From AC-32 sp963788215 (GTDB lineage Bacteria > Actinomycetota > Thermoleophilia > Gaiellales > Gaiellaceae), in assembly GCA_963788215.1 (NCBI GenBank), contig CAWBFX010000008.1, positions 1-64,000 of the forward strand: a DNA stretch of 64,000 nt. The letters are read 5' to 3'. Below the pieces are notes generated by a model that was not told the DNA's origin, ran no database searches, and saw only the letters and a list, made by a program, of their open reading frames with translations. This document shows positions 17,257-26,222 of the stretch, in pieces (the first letter of the stretch is position 1; each line of letters begins with the position of its first letter). Position numbers and translations under genes: made by a program.

Positions 17257-19472
17257 TCACCGCAGACCTCCTTCAGGGCGAGGAGCTCGCCCACCTGGGC
17301 ACCGAGGCGGCGCGCGAGGCTCGCCTGGCACCGCTCCCGGACGAGCTTCACCCCCGCGTGCGCGAAGCGCTGGCCGCGCAGGGCATCGCCGAGCTGTTCA
17401 CGCACCAGGCCGAAGCGTGGCAGACCGCCGCCCGCGGCGAGCATCTGATCGTCACGACCGGCACCGCCTCCGGCAAGACGCTCGCGTTCAACCTGCCGAT
17501 CCTCGACGCGCTCGCGCGCGAGCCGAAGCGGCGCGCGCTCTATCTCTATCCGACAAAGGCGCTGGCGCAGGATCAGCTGCGTTCGCTCGGAGCCTTCCGC
17601 CTCCCACGGCTGCGCGCGGCGATCTACGACGGCGACACGGCCGCCGAGCGCCGCTGGCAGGTGCGCAAGTGGGCGAACGTGATCCTCACGAACCCCGACA
17701 TGCTCCACGTCGGCGTCCTGCCGCACCACGACCGCTGGGGCGACGTGCTCACGAATCTCGCGTACGTCGTCGTCGACGAGGCGCACGTCTACCGCGGCGT
17801 CTTCGGATCACACGTGGGCAACGTCCTGCGGCGGCTGCGGCGGCTCGCGCGCGTCTACGGAGCCGAGCCGCAGTTCCTGCTCGCCTCGGCGACCATCGCG
17901 AACCCGGGCGACCTCGCGCAGGGACTGATCGGATCGGAAGCGACGGTGATCGGCGACGACGGCGCCCCGCGGGCCGAGCGGACCGTCGCGCTCTGGAACC
18001 CGCCGCTGACCGACGAAGAGGCCGGTCTCCGCGCGAGCGCGCTCGGCGAGGCGTCGCGGCTGATGGCGGATCTCGTCCAGCGCGGCCTGCGCACGCTCTG
18101 CTTCGCGAAGAGCCGGCGCGCGGCCGAGCTCATCCACCGCTTCACGGCAGACCGCCTCGGCGACGACTCGCGGCTGTCGCCGTACCGCGCCGGCTACACG
18201 CCTGCGCAGCGCCGCGAGATCGAGCGGCGGCTGCTCGAGGGCGAGCTGCTCGGAGTCTCGGCGACGAACGCTCTCGAGCTGGGGATCGACATCGGCCTGC
18301 TCGACTGCGTGATCTCGGTCGGCTTTCCGGGAACCGTCGCCTCCCTACGGCAGCAGTGGGGCCGCGCCGGTCGCCGCGGTCACGGCCTCGCGGTGCTCGT
18401 CGCGAGCGAGGATGCGCTCGACCAGTACTTCATGCGCGAGCCCGAGACCCTCCTCGAGCGGCGCGTCGAAGCCGCCATCCTCGACCACGAGAACCCCCGC
18501 GTCCTCGACGGCCACGTCCTCGCCGCGGCGTACGAGGCGCCGCTCGACGACGCCGACCGCGATCTCCTCGGCGACGCGGCGCTCGAGCGGGCGGCGCTCC
18601 TCCCCGAGCTGCGCGCCACGAAGGCCGGGTACGTCTGGGCCGGGCGCGACTACCCCGCCGCGCGCGTGTCGCTCCGCTCGACGGGCCCGGAATCCTTCAC
18701 GATCGTCGATGCCTCGAGCGGCGCCGTCCTCGGAATCGCAGAGCAGGAGCGCGCCTACTCGACGGTGCACGAAGGCGCGATCTACCTCCACCTCGGCGAG
18801 AGCTACCGCGTCCTCGAGCTCGACCACACCGCGCGCGCGGCCGTCGTCCAGCCGTTCAAGGGCGACTACTACACGCAGGCGAAGAAGGAGACGTCGACCG
18901 TGATCGTCGAAGCTGCGCGCGGCGGCCGGCGGCTCGGCCTCGACCTCAACTTCGGCCGTGTCGTCGTCACCGAGCAGGTGGTCGGCTACCAGAAGAAGTC
19001 GATTCAGACGCAGGAGAGCCTCGAGCTCGTCCCGCTCGAGCTGCCGCAGACCGAATTCGAGACCGAGGCGATCTGGTTCTCGCCGGAGCCGTGGATGCTC
19101 GACGGGCTAGACGACATGCCTCGGCTGCTCGGCTCTCTCCATGCCGCCGAGCACTCGCTGATCGCGCTGCTGCCGCTCTGGGCGATGTGCGACCGCTGGG
19201 ACATCGGCGGCCTCTCGACGAACGTCCACTTCCAGACCGGGGCGCCGACGATCTTCGTCTACGACGGCCACGCGGGCGGCGTCGGGATCACCGAGCGCGG
19301 CTTCGAGGCGTTCGAGGGCTGGGTCGCCGACACGGCCAGTCTGCTCGACGGCTGCCCCTGCGACCACGGCTGCCCGTCGTGCGTCCAGAGCCCGAAGTGC
19401 GGCAACCTGAACGAGCCCCTCGACAAGGCCGGAGCCCTGGCCTTGCTGGAGCGGATGCTCCAAGAGGCGTAG
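17253..19472 (+). CDS. MrfA/YprA-like superfamily 2 DNA helicase with DUF1998 domain
   Basis: DNA repair helicase family; the Bacillus member MrfA repairs mitomycin lesions. 739 residues from TTG 17253. Motifs: Q-like FTHQAEAW, Walker A TTGTASGKTLAF (about 68-79), Ia YPTKALAQDQ, DEAH-type VVVDEAHVYRGVFGSH, III LASATIANP, V ATNALELGIDIG, VI QQWGRAGRRG. The C-terminal DUF1998 region ends with the four-Cys metal motif CPCDHGCPSCVQSPKCG (about 711-727). Starts in a TTGA overlap with the methyltransferase. No mrfB-like exonuclease is adjacent. Confidence 0.92.
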   Translation: MITADLLQGEELAHLGTEAAREARLAPLPDELHPRVREALAAQGIAELFTHQAEAWQTAARGEHLIVTTGTASGKTLAFNLPILDALAREPKRRALYLYPTKALAQDQLRSLGAFRLPRLRAAIYDGDTAAERRWQVRKWANVILTNPDMLHVGVLPHHDRWGDVLTNLAYVVVDEAHVYRGVFGSHVGNVLRRLRRLARVYGAEPQFLLASATIANPGDLAQGLIGSEATVIGDDGAPRAERTVALWNPPLTDEEAGLRASALGEASRLMADLVQRGLRTLCFAKSRRAAELIHRFTADRLGDDSRLSPYRAGYTPAQRREIERRLLEGELLGVSATNALELGIDIGLLDCVISVGFPGTVASLRQQWGRAGRRGHGLAVLVASEDALDQYFMREPETLLERRVEAAILDHENPRVLDGHVLAAAYEAPLDDADRDLLGDAALERAALLPELRATKAGYVWAGRDYPAARVSLRSTGPESFTIVDASSGAVLGIAEQERAYSTVHEGAIYLHLGESYRVLELDHTARAAVVQPFKGDYYTQAKKETSTVIVEAARGGRRLGLDLNFGRVVVTEQVVGYQKKSIQTQESLELVPLELPQTEFETEAIWFSPEPWMLDGLDDMPRLLGSLHAAEHSLIALLPLWAMCDRWDIGGLSTNVHFQTGAPTIFVYDGHAGGVGITERGFEAFEGWVADTASLLDGCPCDHGCPSCVQSPKCGNLNEPLDKAGALALLERMLQEA

Positions 19473-19481
19473 CATCCAGGC

Positions 19482-19679
19482 ATGGCCCTGCTGGCTCTTC
19501 TCGCCGTCTACATCTTCGGCTTCTTCCTGACCGGCGTCGGCGGCGGCTCGGGCGGCGTCACCGACATCACCCCGGCCACGACCTCGCACCACAGCGCCAA
19601 GTGCTCGGCGCGAATGAAGACGCCGCCGAGCGCAGGGGAAAGCCGCCGCGACTGCGGCGGCCCTCCCGCGAATCCGTAG
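19482..19679 (+). CDS. Small hydrophobic-start protein, hypothetical
   Basis: A possible 65-residue protein beginning nine bases after the helicase stop. Residues 1-25 form one membrane segment (ALLALLAVYIFGFFLTGVGGG); the rest is Ser/Thr/Pro-rich with two Cys. Third-codon GC is high as in the neighbours, supporting coding, but there is no strong ribosome site and the last 15 codons coincide with a perfect hairpin. It may not be real. Confidence 0.35.
   Translation: MALLALLAVYIFGFFLTGVGGGSGGVTDITPATTSHHSAKCSARMKTPPSAGESRRDCGGPPANP
19642..19661. terminator. Perfect 8-bp GC hairpin between convergent genes
   Basis: GCCGCCGC, loop GACT, GCGGCGGC. It lies 31 bases before the stop of the leftward C1 peptidase gene and at the end of the rightward helicase transcript. 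There is no T-run, so intrinsic termination is uncertain; it may act as a bidirectional transcription block or mRNA 3' end. Confidence 0.4.
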
Positions 19680-19691
19680 CCCTCCGCGCTG

Positions 19692-20660
19692 CTACTGCTT
19701 GAAGGGGTCGGTGTCGGTCCAGCCTTCCTTCACGAGCGACCAGAAGTCGGTCGCAAGGCTGTGCTTGACGTAGTCGTACGGCAGGTAGCCGTAGCCGTGG
19801 TCGCCCCAGCTCGTCCCCCACGAGTTGCGCGTGATGAACGCACCCGTGGTGGTCGCGCCACTGCTCGTGTTCGTGATCGTCATGTGATCGTCGTAGCCCA
19901 CCAGCAGGTTGGCGTGCCCGCCGATCACGCGGTCGCCGCGGGCCGGATAGGGGATCTTCCCGGAGGTCGCGGCCTGCGAGATCGAGTTGTAGACCGTGAA
20001 CCCGTAGATCGGCGGCAGCCCGTGGGCGAGGTTGGTCTTGATCCTCGCCAGCAGGGTCGCCGTCGACGTGCCCGCGGGGTCGAGCCGGAAGTACTTGATC
20101 GCCTTGTAGTTCCCGGCGAACGAGTACAGGAACGACGACGGCTCGATGTCGTAGGACGCGACGCTGTACGGCCAGTACTCCTCGGGCGGCACGCCGAAGA
20201 GCGCGAGCGCGCCCATGGTCGAACGCAGGTACGCGCCCGTGTCGCCGGTCCAGTGGAGCAGGTCGCGAGTCGCCTTGTAGATGAAGAGCCGCGACGCGTC
20301 CAGGAAGTTGCCGTGCGCGCGGCGCTCGAAGTACTCCACGAGCCCGGCCGCGGCGTTCGCCGTGCACGACCCGAGCGAGAGCTGGTTCTCGATCGGCGAG
20401 CAGTACTGGCGCAGGTCGACGGTCGCCGGAAGCGAGGCCGGCTCTGCGTCCGCTGCTCCGATCGCCTCGAGCTGCGACTTGACCGCTGCGTTCTCAGGTG
20501 TGTAGTCGCGGAAGTCCGGGAGGTCGCGCAGCCAGCCCATGCCGAATGCGGTGCCCTCCTCGGTGACGGCCGCGGGCCGAGCGCGGACCATCGGCGTCAG
20601 CTGCTCGAGGATCTCCTCGGCCGCGACCGACGCCACGTCGTTCGTCTCGATGGTTGCCAT
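19692..20660 (-). CDS. C1-family (papain-like) cysteine peptidase
   Basis: A 322-residue protein with papain-type catalytic residues: the oxyanion Gln and nucleophile Cys in ENQLSLGSCTANAAAG (about 108-123), His in RVIGGHANLLVGYDDH (about 250) and Asn in FITRNSWGTSWGDHGYG (about 280). The N-terminus has GMGWLRDLPDFRDYTPEN, as in bacterial C1 proteins. There is no signal peptide or lipobox, so it is probably cytoplasmic or released in another way. ATG 20660 with GAGGAGG ten bases upstream. No inhibitor gene is adjacent; substrate unknown. Confidence 0.88.
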   Translation of the reverse strand: MATIETNDVASVAAEEILEQLTPMVRARPAAVTEEGTAFGMGWLRDLPDFRDYTPENAAVKSQLEAIGAADAEPASLPATVDLRQYCSPIENQLSLGSCTANAAAGLVEYFERRAHGNFLDASRLFIYKATRDLLHWTGDTGAYLRSTMGALALFGVPPEEYWPYSVASYDIEPSSFLYSFAGNYKAIKYFRLDPAGTSTATLLARIKTNLAHGLPPIYGFTVYNSISQAATSGKIPYPARGDRVIGGHANLLVGYDDHMTITNTSSGATTTGAFITRNSWGTSWGDHGYGYLPYDYVKHSLATDFWSLVKEGWTDTDPFKQ

Positions 20661-20903
20661 GTGATGCCTCCTCTTCTCCGGTCCTGCCTGGGCACGAAGC
20701 GAGGGACCGGCGGAGGGCGCGGACCATCCCAGTGGCGCCGAGCGCCTTGGGTCGCCGCAGCAACACGTCTCGGAACGAACTGCATGTGCTCCTCGCCGGT
20801 TGCGAGCTTCGAGCGTGTCACCGTGGAAGATCGGTGTCAACCGGGTGTCGATTCCCGCGAGCGCCGTTCGTCGTATCTTCGTAAGCGACCGAAGGAGGGC
20901 ACC

Positions 20904-21266
20904 ATGCAGTACCTGCTGCTGATCTACGGCGACCAGAACGGCTGGGAGTCGATGAGCGAGGAGGAGCGGGGCCAGATCTTCCAGGCCTACGGCTCCTTCA
21001 CTCAGGACCTCGAGCAGAGCGGCGCGATGGTCGGCGGAAACGCGCTACAGCCGACGCAAACCGCCACGACCGTCCGCGTCCGCAACGACGAGACGCTCAC
21101 CACGGACGGGCCCTTCGCGGAGACGAAGGAGCAGCTCGGGGGCTACTACCTGGTCAACGTCGACTCGCTCGACGAGGCCCTCGAATGGGCCGCGAAGATC
21201 CCCGGCGCGCGACACGGCGCGATCGAGGTCCGGCCGGTGATGGTCTTCGAGGAGGACATGTCGTAG
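20904..21266 (+). CDS. YCII/DGPF-domain protein paired with ECF sigma factor
   Basis: 120 residues, ferredoxin-like YCII fold: MQYLLLIYGDQNGW, TTDGPFAETKEQLGGYYLVNVDSLDEALEWA (central TDGPFAETKEQLGGYY) and IEVRPVMVFEEDMS. The TDGPFAETKE block gives the DGPF name. ATG 20904 follows GAAGGAGGG. Such genes are regular neighbours of ECF42-group sigma factors, and here the sigma gene follows at once. The protein may be a sensor or enzyme linked to that sigma factor; its activity is not known. Confidence 0.9.
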   Translation: MQYLLLIYGDQNGWESMSEEERGQIFQAYGSFTQDLEQSGAMVGGNALQPTQTATTVRVRNDETLTTDGPFAETKEQLGGYYLVNVDSLDEALEWAAKIPGARHGAIEVRPVMVFEEDMS

Positions 21267-22441
21267 TAGACGACGTCTTCCGGGAGGAATGGGGACGCAC
21301 CCTCGCGATCCTCGCGAGAGCGCTCGGCGACGTCCAGCTCGCCGAGGACTCCGTCCAGGACGCGTTCGCGACCGCGCTCGAGCGGTGGCCCCGCGAGGGC
21401 GTCCCCGCCAACCCGGGAGCCTGGCTGCTGACGACCGCGCGCAACCGCGCCATCGACCGGATCCGCCGCGAGCAGAACCTCCGCCGCAAGACGGAGCTCC
21501 TGGCGGCGCTCGAAGTCGACGAGCCCATGGAGGCCGAGACGATTCCCGACGAACGCCTGAGCCTGATCTTCGCGTGCTGCCATCCGGGGCTGGGCATCGA
21601 GGCGCAGGTCGCGCTGACGCTCCGCGCGCTCGGCGGGCTCACGACCGACGAGATCGCACGCGCCTTCCTCGTCCCGGAGCCGACGATGGCGCAGCGGCTC
21701 GTGCGCGCGAAGCGAAAGATCCGCGACGCGGGCATTCCGTTCCGCGTTCCGCCCGACCACGTGCTGCCGGAGAGGCTGCGGGCCGTCCTGGCCGTGGTCT
21801 ACCTCGTCTTCAACGAGGGCTACGGGCCACCGCCGCGCGCCGAGCTCTGCGACGAGGCCATCCGGCTCGGCAAGGTGCTGGCCGTTCTCATGCCGGACGA
21901 AGCCGACGTTCTCGGTTTGCTCGCGCTGATGCTCCTCCACGACGCGCGGCGCGACGCGCGGCTGGACGAGAACGGCGCGCTCGTCCTCCTCGGCGATCAG
22001 GACCGGTCGTTGTGGAACGAGGCGCGGATCGACGAGGGTCGCCACGTGCTCGACCGCGCCCTGCGCCTCGGCCGGCCGGGCCCGTACCAGCTTCAGGCCG
22101 CCATCGCCTCGCTCCACCTCGAGGAGAGGACGGACTGGGTGCAGATCGAGGCGCTCTACTGCCGTCTCGGCGAGGTCGAGCCGTCTCCAGTCGTCGACCT
22201 GAACCGCGCGGTCGCCGCCGCGATGGCCTGCGGTCCCGAGCGCGGGCTCGATCTGATCGACCGGATCGAGGGCCTCGAGGGTTACCGCCACCTGCACTCG
22301 GCGCGCGCAGACCTTCTGCGGCGGCTCGGCCGAGCGGACGAGGCGGCGTCGGCCTACCGGCGCGCGCTCGAGCTCGCCGCGCAGCCCGCGGAGCGCGTCT
22401 TCCTCGAACGCCGGCTTGCCGAGGTTACGCTGGAGGCGTGA
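21185..22441 (+). CDS. ECF sigma factor, ECF42-like with C-terminal DUF6596/TPR-like domain
   Basis: RNA polymerase sigma factor. Sigma-2 region at VFREEWGRTLAILARALGDV and DAFATALERWP, then ANPGAWLLTTARNRAIDRIRR; sigma-4 at LTLRALGGLTTDEIARAFLVPEPTMAQRLVRAKRKI; a roughly 220-residue helical extension follows (VYLVFNEGYG, RAVAAAMACGPERGLDLID), typical of ECF42, whose extension affects activity. Homology begins near 21266, right at the YCII stop (GTAGTAGACGAC), but there is no ATG/GTG/TTG there; the only canonical in-frame start is ATG 21185 inside the YCII gene, adding about 27 atypical residues. The true start is unresolved. Confidence 0.85.
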   Translation: MGREDPRRATRRDRGPAGDGLRGGHVVVDDVFREEWGRTLAILARALGDVQLAEDSVQDAFATALERWPREGVPANPGAWLLTTARNRAIDRIRREQNLRRKTELLAALEVDEPMEAETIPDERLSLIFACCHPGLGIEAQVALTLRALGGLTTDEIARAFLVPEPTMAQRLVRAKRKIRDAGIPFRVPPDHVLPERLRAVLAVVYLVFNEGYGPPPRAELCDEAIRLGKVLAVLMPDEADVLGLLALMLLHDARRDARLDENGALVLLGDQDRSLWNEARIDEGRHVLDRALRLGRPGPYQLQAAIASLHLEERTDWVQIEALYCRLGEVEPSPVVDLNRAVAAAMACGPERGLDLIDRIEGLEGYRHLHSARADLLRRLGRADEAASAYRRALELAAQPAERVFLERRLAEVTLEA

Positions 22442-23292
22442 GCGTCGAGCCGAAGCTGTACGGCTGCCGGTCGATGACGGGCCACCTCGAGCGCGTGCTC
22501 GTGCGCGCGCCCGGGAGCCCGGACGGCTGGGAGGCCTGCGGCTGGCGCAGCGCGCCGGATCCAGGTGCGATCGCGCGCGAGCACGAAGCGCTGTGCTCGA
22601 TTCTCGAAAGCGCCGGCGCCGAGGTTGTGCTGGCGGAATCGCCCGCGGAGAACCCCGACGCGATCTACACCTTCGACTCCGTGTTGGTCTCGGACGACGG
22701 CGCAATCCTGCTCAACCCGGGCAAGGAGCTCCGCCGAGGCGAGCCGGACGCGCTTGCGGAGGACCTCGAGCGCGCGGGCGTCCCGGTCGTCGGCCGTCTT
22801 ACGGGTGCTGAGTTCGCCGAGGGCGGCGACCTCATCCGGCTCGACGAACAGACGCTCCTCGCCGGCCGTGGTTACCGGACGAATGAGGCTGGCATCGAGG
22901 CACTGCGCCGTCTGCTGCCTGGAGTCGAGGTGCTCGCGTTCGATCTCCCGCACTGGCACGGCCGCGGCGAGGTGATGCACCTGCTCTCGCTCCTGAGCCC
23001 GCTCGCGCCCGATCTCGTCGTCGCGTATCCCTCACTGATGCCGACGCGCCTGGTCGAGCTGCTCGAGGAGCGCGAGATCGAGATCGTCGCGGTGCCGGAC
23101 GAGGAATTCGAGACGATGGGGTCCAACGTCCTCGCCCTCGCCCCGCGCGTGGCCCTGGCGGTCGACGGCAACCCGGAGACCCGCCGCCACCTCGAGAACG
23201 CCGGCGTCGAGGTCGAGGTCTACGAAGGCCCGGAGCTGAGCAAGGGCGACGGCGGCCCGACCTGTCTCACGCAGCCGCTACTGCGCGCGTAG
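22438..23292 (+). CDS. Dimethylarginine dimethylaminohydrolase-like amidinohydrolase
   Basis: Guanidino-group hydrolase fold (DDAH/ADI family) expected to act on methylarginine or a related guanidino compound. 284 residues from GTG 22438, in a GTGA overlap with the sigma gene. Visible: ENPDAIYTFDSVLV, GAEFAEGGDLIRLDEQTLLAGRGYRTNE, LPHWHGRGEVMHLLSLL, METMGSNVLAL-type EFETMGSNVLALAP, and the catalytic Cys near the end in DGGPTCLTQPLLR (about residue 276). Length matches the family. Substrate specificity needs biochemical proof. Confidence 0.85.
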   Translation: MSVEPKLYGCRSMTGHLERVLVRAPGSPDGWEACGWRSAPDPGAIAREHEALCSILESAGAEVVLAESPAENPDAIYTFDSVLVSDDGAILLNPGKELRRGEPDALAEDLERAGVPVVGRLTGAEFAEGGDLIRLDEQTLLAGRGYRTNEAGIEALRRLLPGVEVLAFDLPHWHGRGEVMHLLSLLSPLAPDLVVAYPSLMPTRLVELLEEREIEIVAVPDEEFETMGSNVLALAPRVALAVDGNPETRRHLENAGVEVEVYEGPELSKGDGGPTCLTQPLLRA

Positions 23293-23298
23293 CGGTCA

Positions 23299-24483
23299 CT
23301 ACGAGGCGAGCTGCCAGGTCTCGTCGCGGATCAGCGGCACGGAGCTCCCGTCGGCGAGAACTGCGTCGACCTCGAGATCCGGACCGCCGACCATGAAGTC
23401 GACGTGCATGTTCGCGTTGTTGAGCCCGTCATCAGGCTCGCCGTCGACGAGGAAGGGCAGGCCTGCGCCGTACGCGATGTGGCAGGTCGCGTTCTCGTCG
23501 AAGAGCGCGTCGTAGAAGAGCGTCCCCGACTGGCCGACGCGCGATTCCTTCGTGACGAGCGCGACCTCGCCGAGCCGGTCGGCGTTCTCGATCGTCGCGA
23601 AATGGCTGCGGATGAGCTCCGCGCCGGTCTCTGCCGAGACCTCGACTGCGCGTCCCTGTTCGAAGGTCAGCTCGAGGCCGCGAACGATCTGGCCGAACAG
23701 CGGGAGCGGCAGCGTGGAGCGGATCGTGCCCTCGGTGCGCCGCGCATCGGGGGAGGTGAAGACCTCCTCGGTCGGCATGTTCGCGACATAGCGAATGCCG
23801 GCCGTCGTCTCGCTGGAACCCGACATCCAGCGGGCGTTGTGGAGCAGTCCCACCGTCAGGTCGGTGCCCGGGCCGCGGTAACGGAGCGCATCCGCGCCCA
23901 GCTCGTTCAGCGCCTTCGTCCGCTCCGCGAGGCGGGCCAAATGCTCCTGCCAGGCGGCGACCGGATCAGGCTCGTCCAGCCGCATACAGAAGGCGACCTT
24001 GTCCCACAGCCGCTCGACGTCCGGCTCACCGAAGACCTGCTGCGCCCAGCCCTCGTTCGGTGCGCCGATCCCGCACCAGTTGATCGCGTTCTCGCGCATC
24101 AGCTCCCGCTGAATCTGCACCATCTCCTGCGGCACGGCGCGGCCGACGCGCTCGCCGTCGAGGTCCGAGAGCAGCTCGGGCTCGGGATCGCCGGTCGTGC
24201 CGATCTGCGCGTTGCCTCTGCACGAGCGGAGGAACTCCTTTTGCCATTCAGGCGCGTAGGTCAGGGCCTCGTCGGGACCGAGCTCGATCATCGCTCTCCG
24301 GATGTGCATGTCGTTGTAGAGGACGTTGACGTAGGCCGCACCGGCGCGATACGCCTGGCGCGTGATCGCCCTGGCCAGATCGCTGTGCGCGACGTTCGCG
24401 TAGAGGAAGAGCTCCTGACCAGGCTGAACGTTCGCGCCGACGCGGACGACGAGCTCCGCATAGCGCTCCAGGCGTTCGTCCAT
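23299..24483 (-). CDS. M29-family aminopeptidase
   Basis: Metal-dependent aminopeptidase of the AmpS/PepT-like thermophilic family, releasing N-terminal residues. 394 residues, ATG 24483. Features: ERYAELVVRVGANVQPGQELFLYANVAHSDLARA (N-terminal half in pieces), GTDLTVGL, the metal-ligand NMPTEEVFTSPD (about 238-249), ALVTKESRV, FYDALFDENATCHIAYG and MHVDFMVGG with the closing His/Asp. All conserved ligand blocks are intact. It converges on the DDAH gene (six bases between stops). Confidence 0.88.
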   Translation of the reverse strand: MDERLERYAELVVRVGANVQPGQELFLYANVAHSDLARAITRQAYRAGAAYVNVLYNDMHIRRAMIELGPDEALTYAPEWQKEFLRSCRGNAQIGTTGDPEPELLSDLDGERVGRAVPQEMVQIQRELMRENAINWCGIGAPNEGWAQQVFGEPDVERLWDKVAFCMRLDEPDPVAAWQEHLARLAERTKALNELGADALRYRGPGTDLTVGLLHNARWMSGSSETTAGIRYVANMPTEEVFTSPDARRTEGTIRSTLPLPLFGQIVRGLELTFEQGRAVEVSAETGAELIRSHFATIENADRLGEVALVTKESRVGQSGTLFYDALFDENATCHIAYGAGLPFLVDGEPDDGLNNANMHVDFMVGGPDLEVDAVLADGSSVPLIRDETWQLAS

Positions 24484-24510
24484 CGCGCCAGATCCTACGC
24501 GGCCGTTCGC

Positions 24511-24954
24511 TCAGGGCAGCGAACGTAGCGCCAGCTCGACGGCTTCTGCCGGCGATGAGGCCCGGGGAACGCCCTCGACCGCGTGGCCCGGCTCGAGGAT
24601 CACGAGCGGGCGGCCGAGGCGCATCGCGAAGCCGATCTCCGCGAGGGTTCCCCAGCTGCCGCCGACCGCGATCACGGCGTCGCCCGACGCGACCACGGCC
24701 AGGTTGCGGGCGTGGCCGATGCCGGTGACGACCGCGTGGTCGACCCACTCGTTTGCGTCCTCGCGCCGCTCCCCGGGCAGGATCCCGATCGTCGTGCCGC
24801 CAGCTTTCTTCGCCCCGCGCGCTGCGGCGGCCATCACGTCGCCCAGGCCGCCCGTCACCACCGTGCAGCCCCGCTCGGCGAGCAGGCGTCCGATCTCCTC
24901 CGCACGCTCCACGTGCTCCGCACCGCTGCCGATTACCGCGACCTGAACCGCCAC
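24511..24954 (-). CDS. TIGR00725-family Rossmann-fold protein (LOG/YvdD-like)
   Basis: 147 residues from GTG 24954 (VAVQVAVIGSGAEH). GIGHARNLAVVASGDAVIAVGGSWGTLAEIGFAM carries the family's nucleotide-binding GGxGT-type loop (GGSWGTLAEIG), and VVTGGLGDVMAAAARGA is the first phosphate loop. LOG enzymes release cytokinin bases from nucleotides; this branch lacks the full PGGxGTxxE motif (GGSWGTLAE) and has no proven activity. Divergent from the dehydrogenase gene by 20 bases. Confidence 0.8.
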   Translation of the reverse strand: MAVQVAVIGSGAEHVERAEEIGRLLAERGCTVVTGGLGDVMAAAARGAKKAGGTTIGILPGERREDANEWVDHAVVTGIGHARNLAVVASGDAVIAVGGSWGTLAEIGFAMRLGRPLVILEPGHAVEGVPRASSPAEAVELALRSLP

Positions 24955-24974
24955 TCCGCGGCGATAGTAGAGCC

Positions 24975-26222
24975 GTGGGAGTGCGACAGGCACGCGGCGG
25001 CACGCTGATCGCGGGCGGCGGATTCGCCGGCGCGTACGTCGCGCGTTACCTCGGGACGCGCGGCTGCACGATCGTCAGCCCCGAGAACTTCATGCTCTTC
25101 ACCCCGATGCTCCCGGAGGCCGCGTCCGGATCGCTCGAGCCGCGGCACATCGTGGTACCGCTTCGGCTGATGTGCCCCCACGCCGAGTTCCTCCTCGGCC
25201 GCTTGACGGCGCTCGACACAGACCGGCGCACCGTCACCGTCGACGACACCTTCGACGTCTCCTACGAGCGGCTCGTGCTCGCCCTCGGGTCGATCTCCCG
25301 CAGCCTGCCGATCCCCGGGCTGGCCGAGCGCGCGCTCGGCTTCAAGGACCTCGCGGACGCGATCTACCTGCGCAACCATGTCCTGCAAAGGCTCGAGGCT
25401 GCGGCGATGAGCCCCGACCGCGCCGAGCGGGAGCTGAGCTTCGTCTTCGTCGGCGCCGGCTACGCTGGCGTCGAGGCGCTCGCCGAGCTGTCCGACCTCG
25501 TGAGGGACGCACTGCGGCACTACCCCGAGCTCGAGGGCCGCCCGCAGCGCTGGGTCCTGGTCGACGCCGCGCCGAAGATCCTCCCCGAGATCCCGACCGG
25601 CCTCGGGGACTACGCCGCGCATCAGCTCGAGAAGCGCGGGATCGAGATCCACGTCGGGACCACGCTCGAGTCCGTCGACGCGGAGGCGGCGCTGCTCTCC
25701 GACGGGACGCGCATCCCGACGGCGACGCTCGTCTGGACCGCCGGCGTGCGTGCGAACCCGCTCCTCGCGCAGCTCGGCCTCCCGCTCGACGAGCGCCACC
25801 GCATCACGGTCGACGAGACGCTGCGCGTCGAGGGCCACGAGTACGTCTGGGCCCTCGGCGACTGCGCGGGAGTCCCGAACCTCGCCACCCCCGAGCAGCG
25901 CGATCCTCCGACCTCGCAGCACGCGCTGCGCCAGGCCCGCCGGCTCGCCAAGAACCTGACCGGCGAGCCGCAGCCCTACCGCTACCGCTCCCTCGGCCAG
26001 GTCGCCACGCTCGGCCGCTACAAGGGCATCGCCGACGTGCTCGGCCTGCGCCTCACAGGCTTCCTCGGCTGGTTCGTGACCCGCACGTACCACCTCTACC
26101 AGCTGCCGCTCGTCTCCAGGAAACTGCGGGTCGTGACCGACTGGACCGTCTCGCTGCTCTTCCGCCGCGACATCGCCGAGCTCGGGATGCTCGGCCATCC
26201 GCGAGGTCTACGGGATGACTGA
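24975..26222 (+). CDS. NAD(P)/FAD-dependent oxidoreductase, type II NADH dehydrogenase-like
   Basis: Membrane-associated flavoprotein likely passing electrons from NADH to quinone. 415 residues from GTG 24975. FAD-binding LIAGGGFAGAYVARYLG near the start, ENFMLFTPMLPEAASGSLEPRHIVVPLR typical of Ndh (key part FTPMLPEAASG), NAD-binding FVFVGAGYAGVEALAELSDL (about 158-177), VWTAGVRAN, and the second FAD motif YVWALGDCAGVPN. A C-terminal FLGWFVTRTYHLYQLP amphipathic region fits membrane binding. It overlaps the GNAT gene by eight bases. Confidence 0.9.
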   Translation: MGVRQARGGTLIAGGGFAGAYVARYLGTRGCTIVSPENFMLFTPMLPEAASGSLEPRHIVVPLRLMCPHAEFLLGRLTALDTDRRTVTVDDTFDVSYERLVLALGSISRSLPIPGLAERALGFKDLADAIYLRNHVLQRLEAAAMSPDRAERELSFVFVGAGYAGVEALAELSDLVRDALRHYPELEGRPQRWVLVDAAPKILPEIPTGLGDYAAHQLEKRGIEIHVGTTLESVDAEAALLSDGTRIPTATLVWTAGVRANPLLAQLGLPLDERHRITVDETLRVEGHEYVWALGDCAGVPNLATPEQRDPPTSQHALRQARRLAKNLTGEPQPYRYRSLGQVATLGRYKGIADVLGLRLTGFLGWFVTRTYHLYQLPLVSRKLRVVTDWTVSLLFRRDIAELGMLGHPRGLRDD

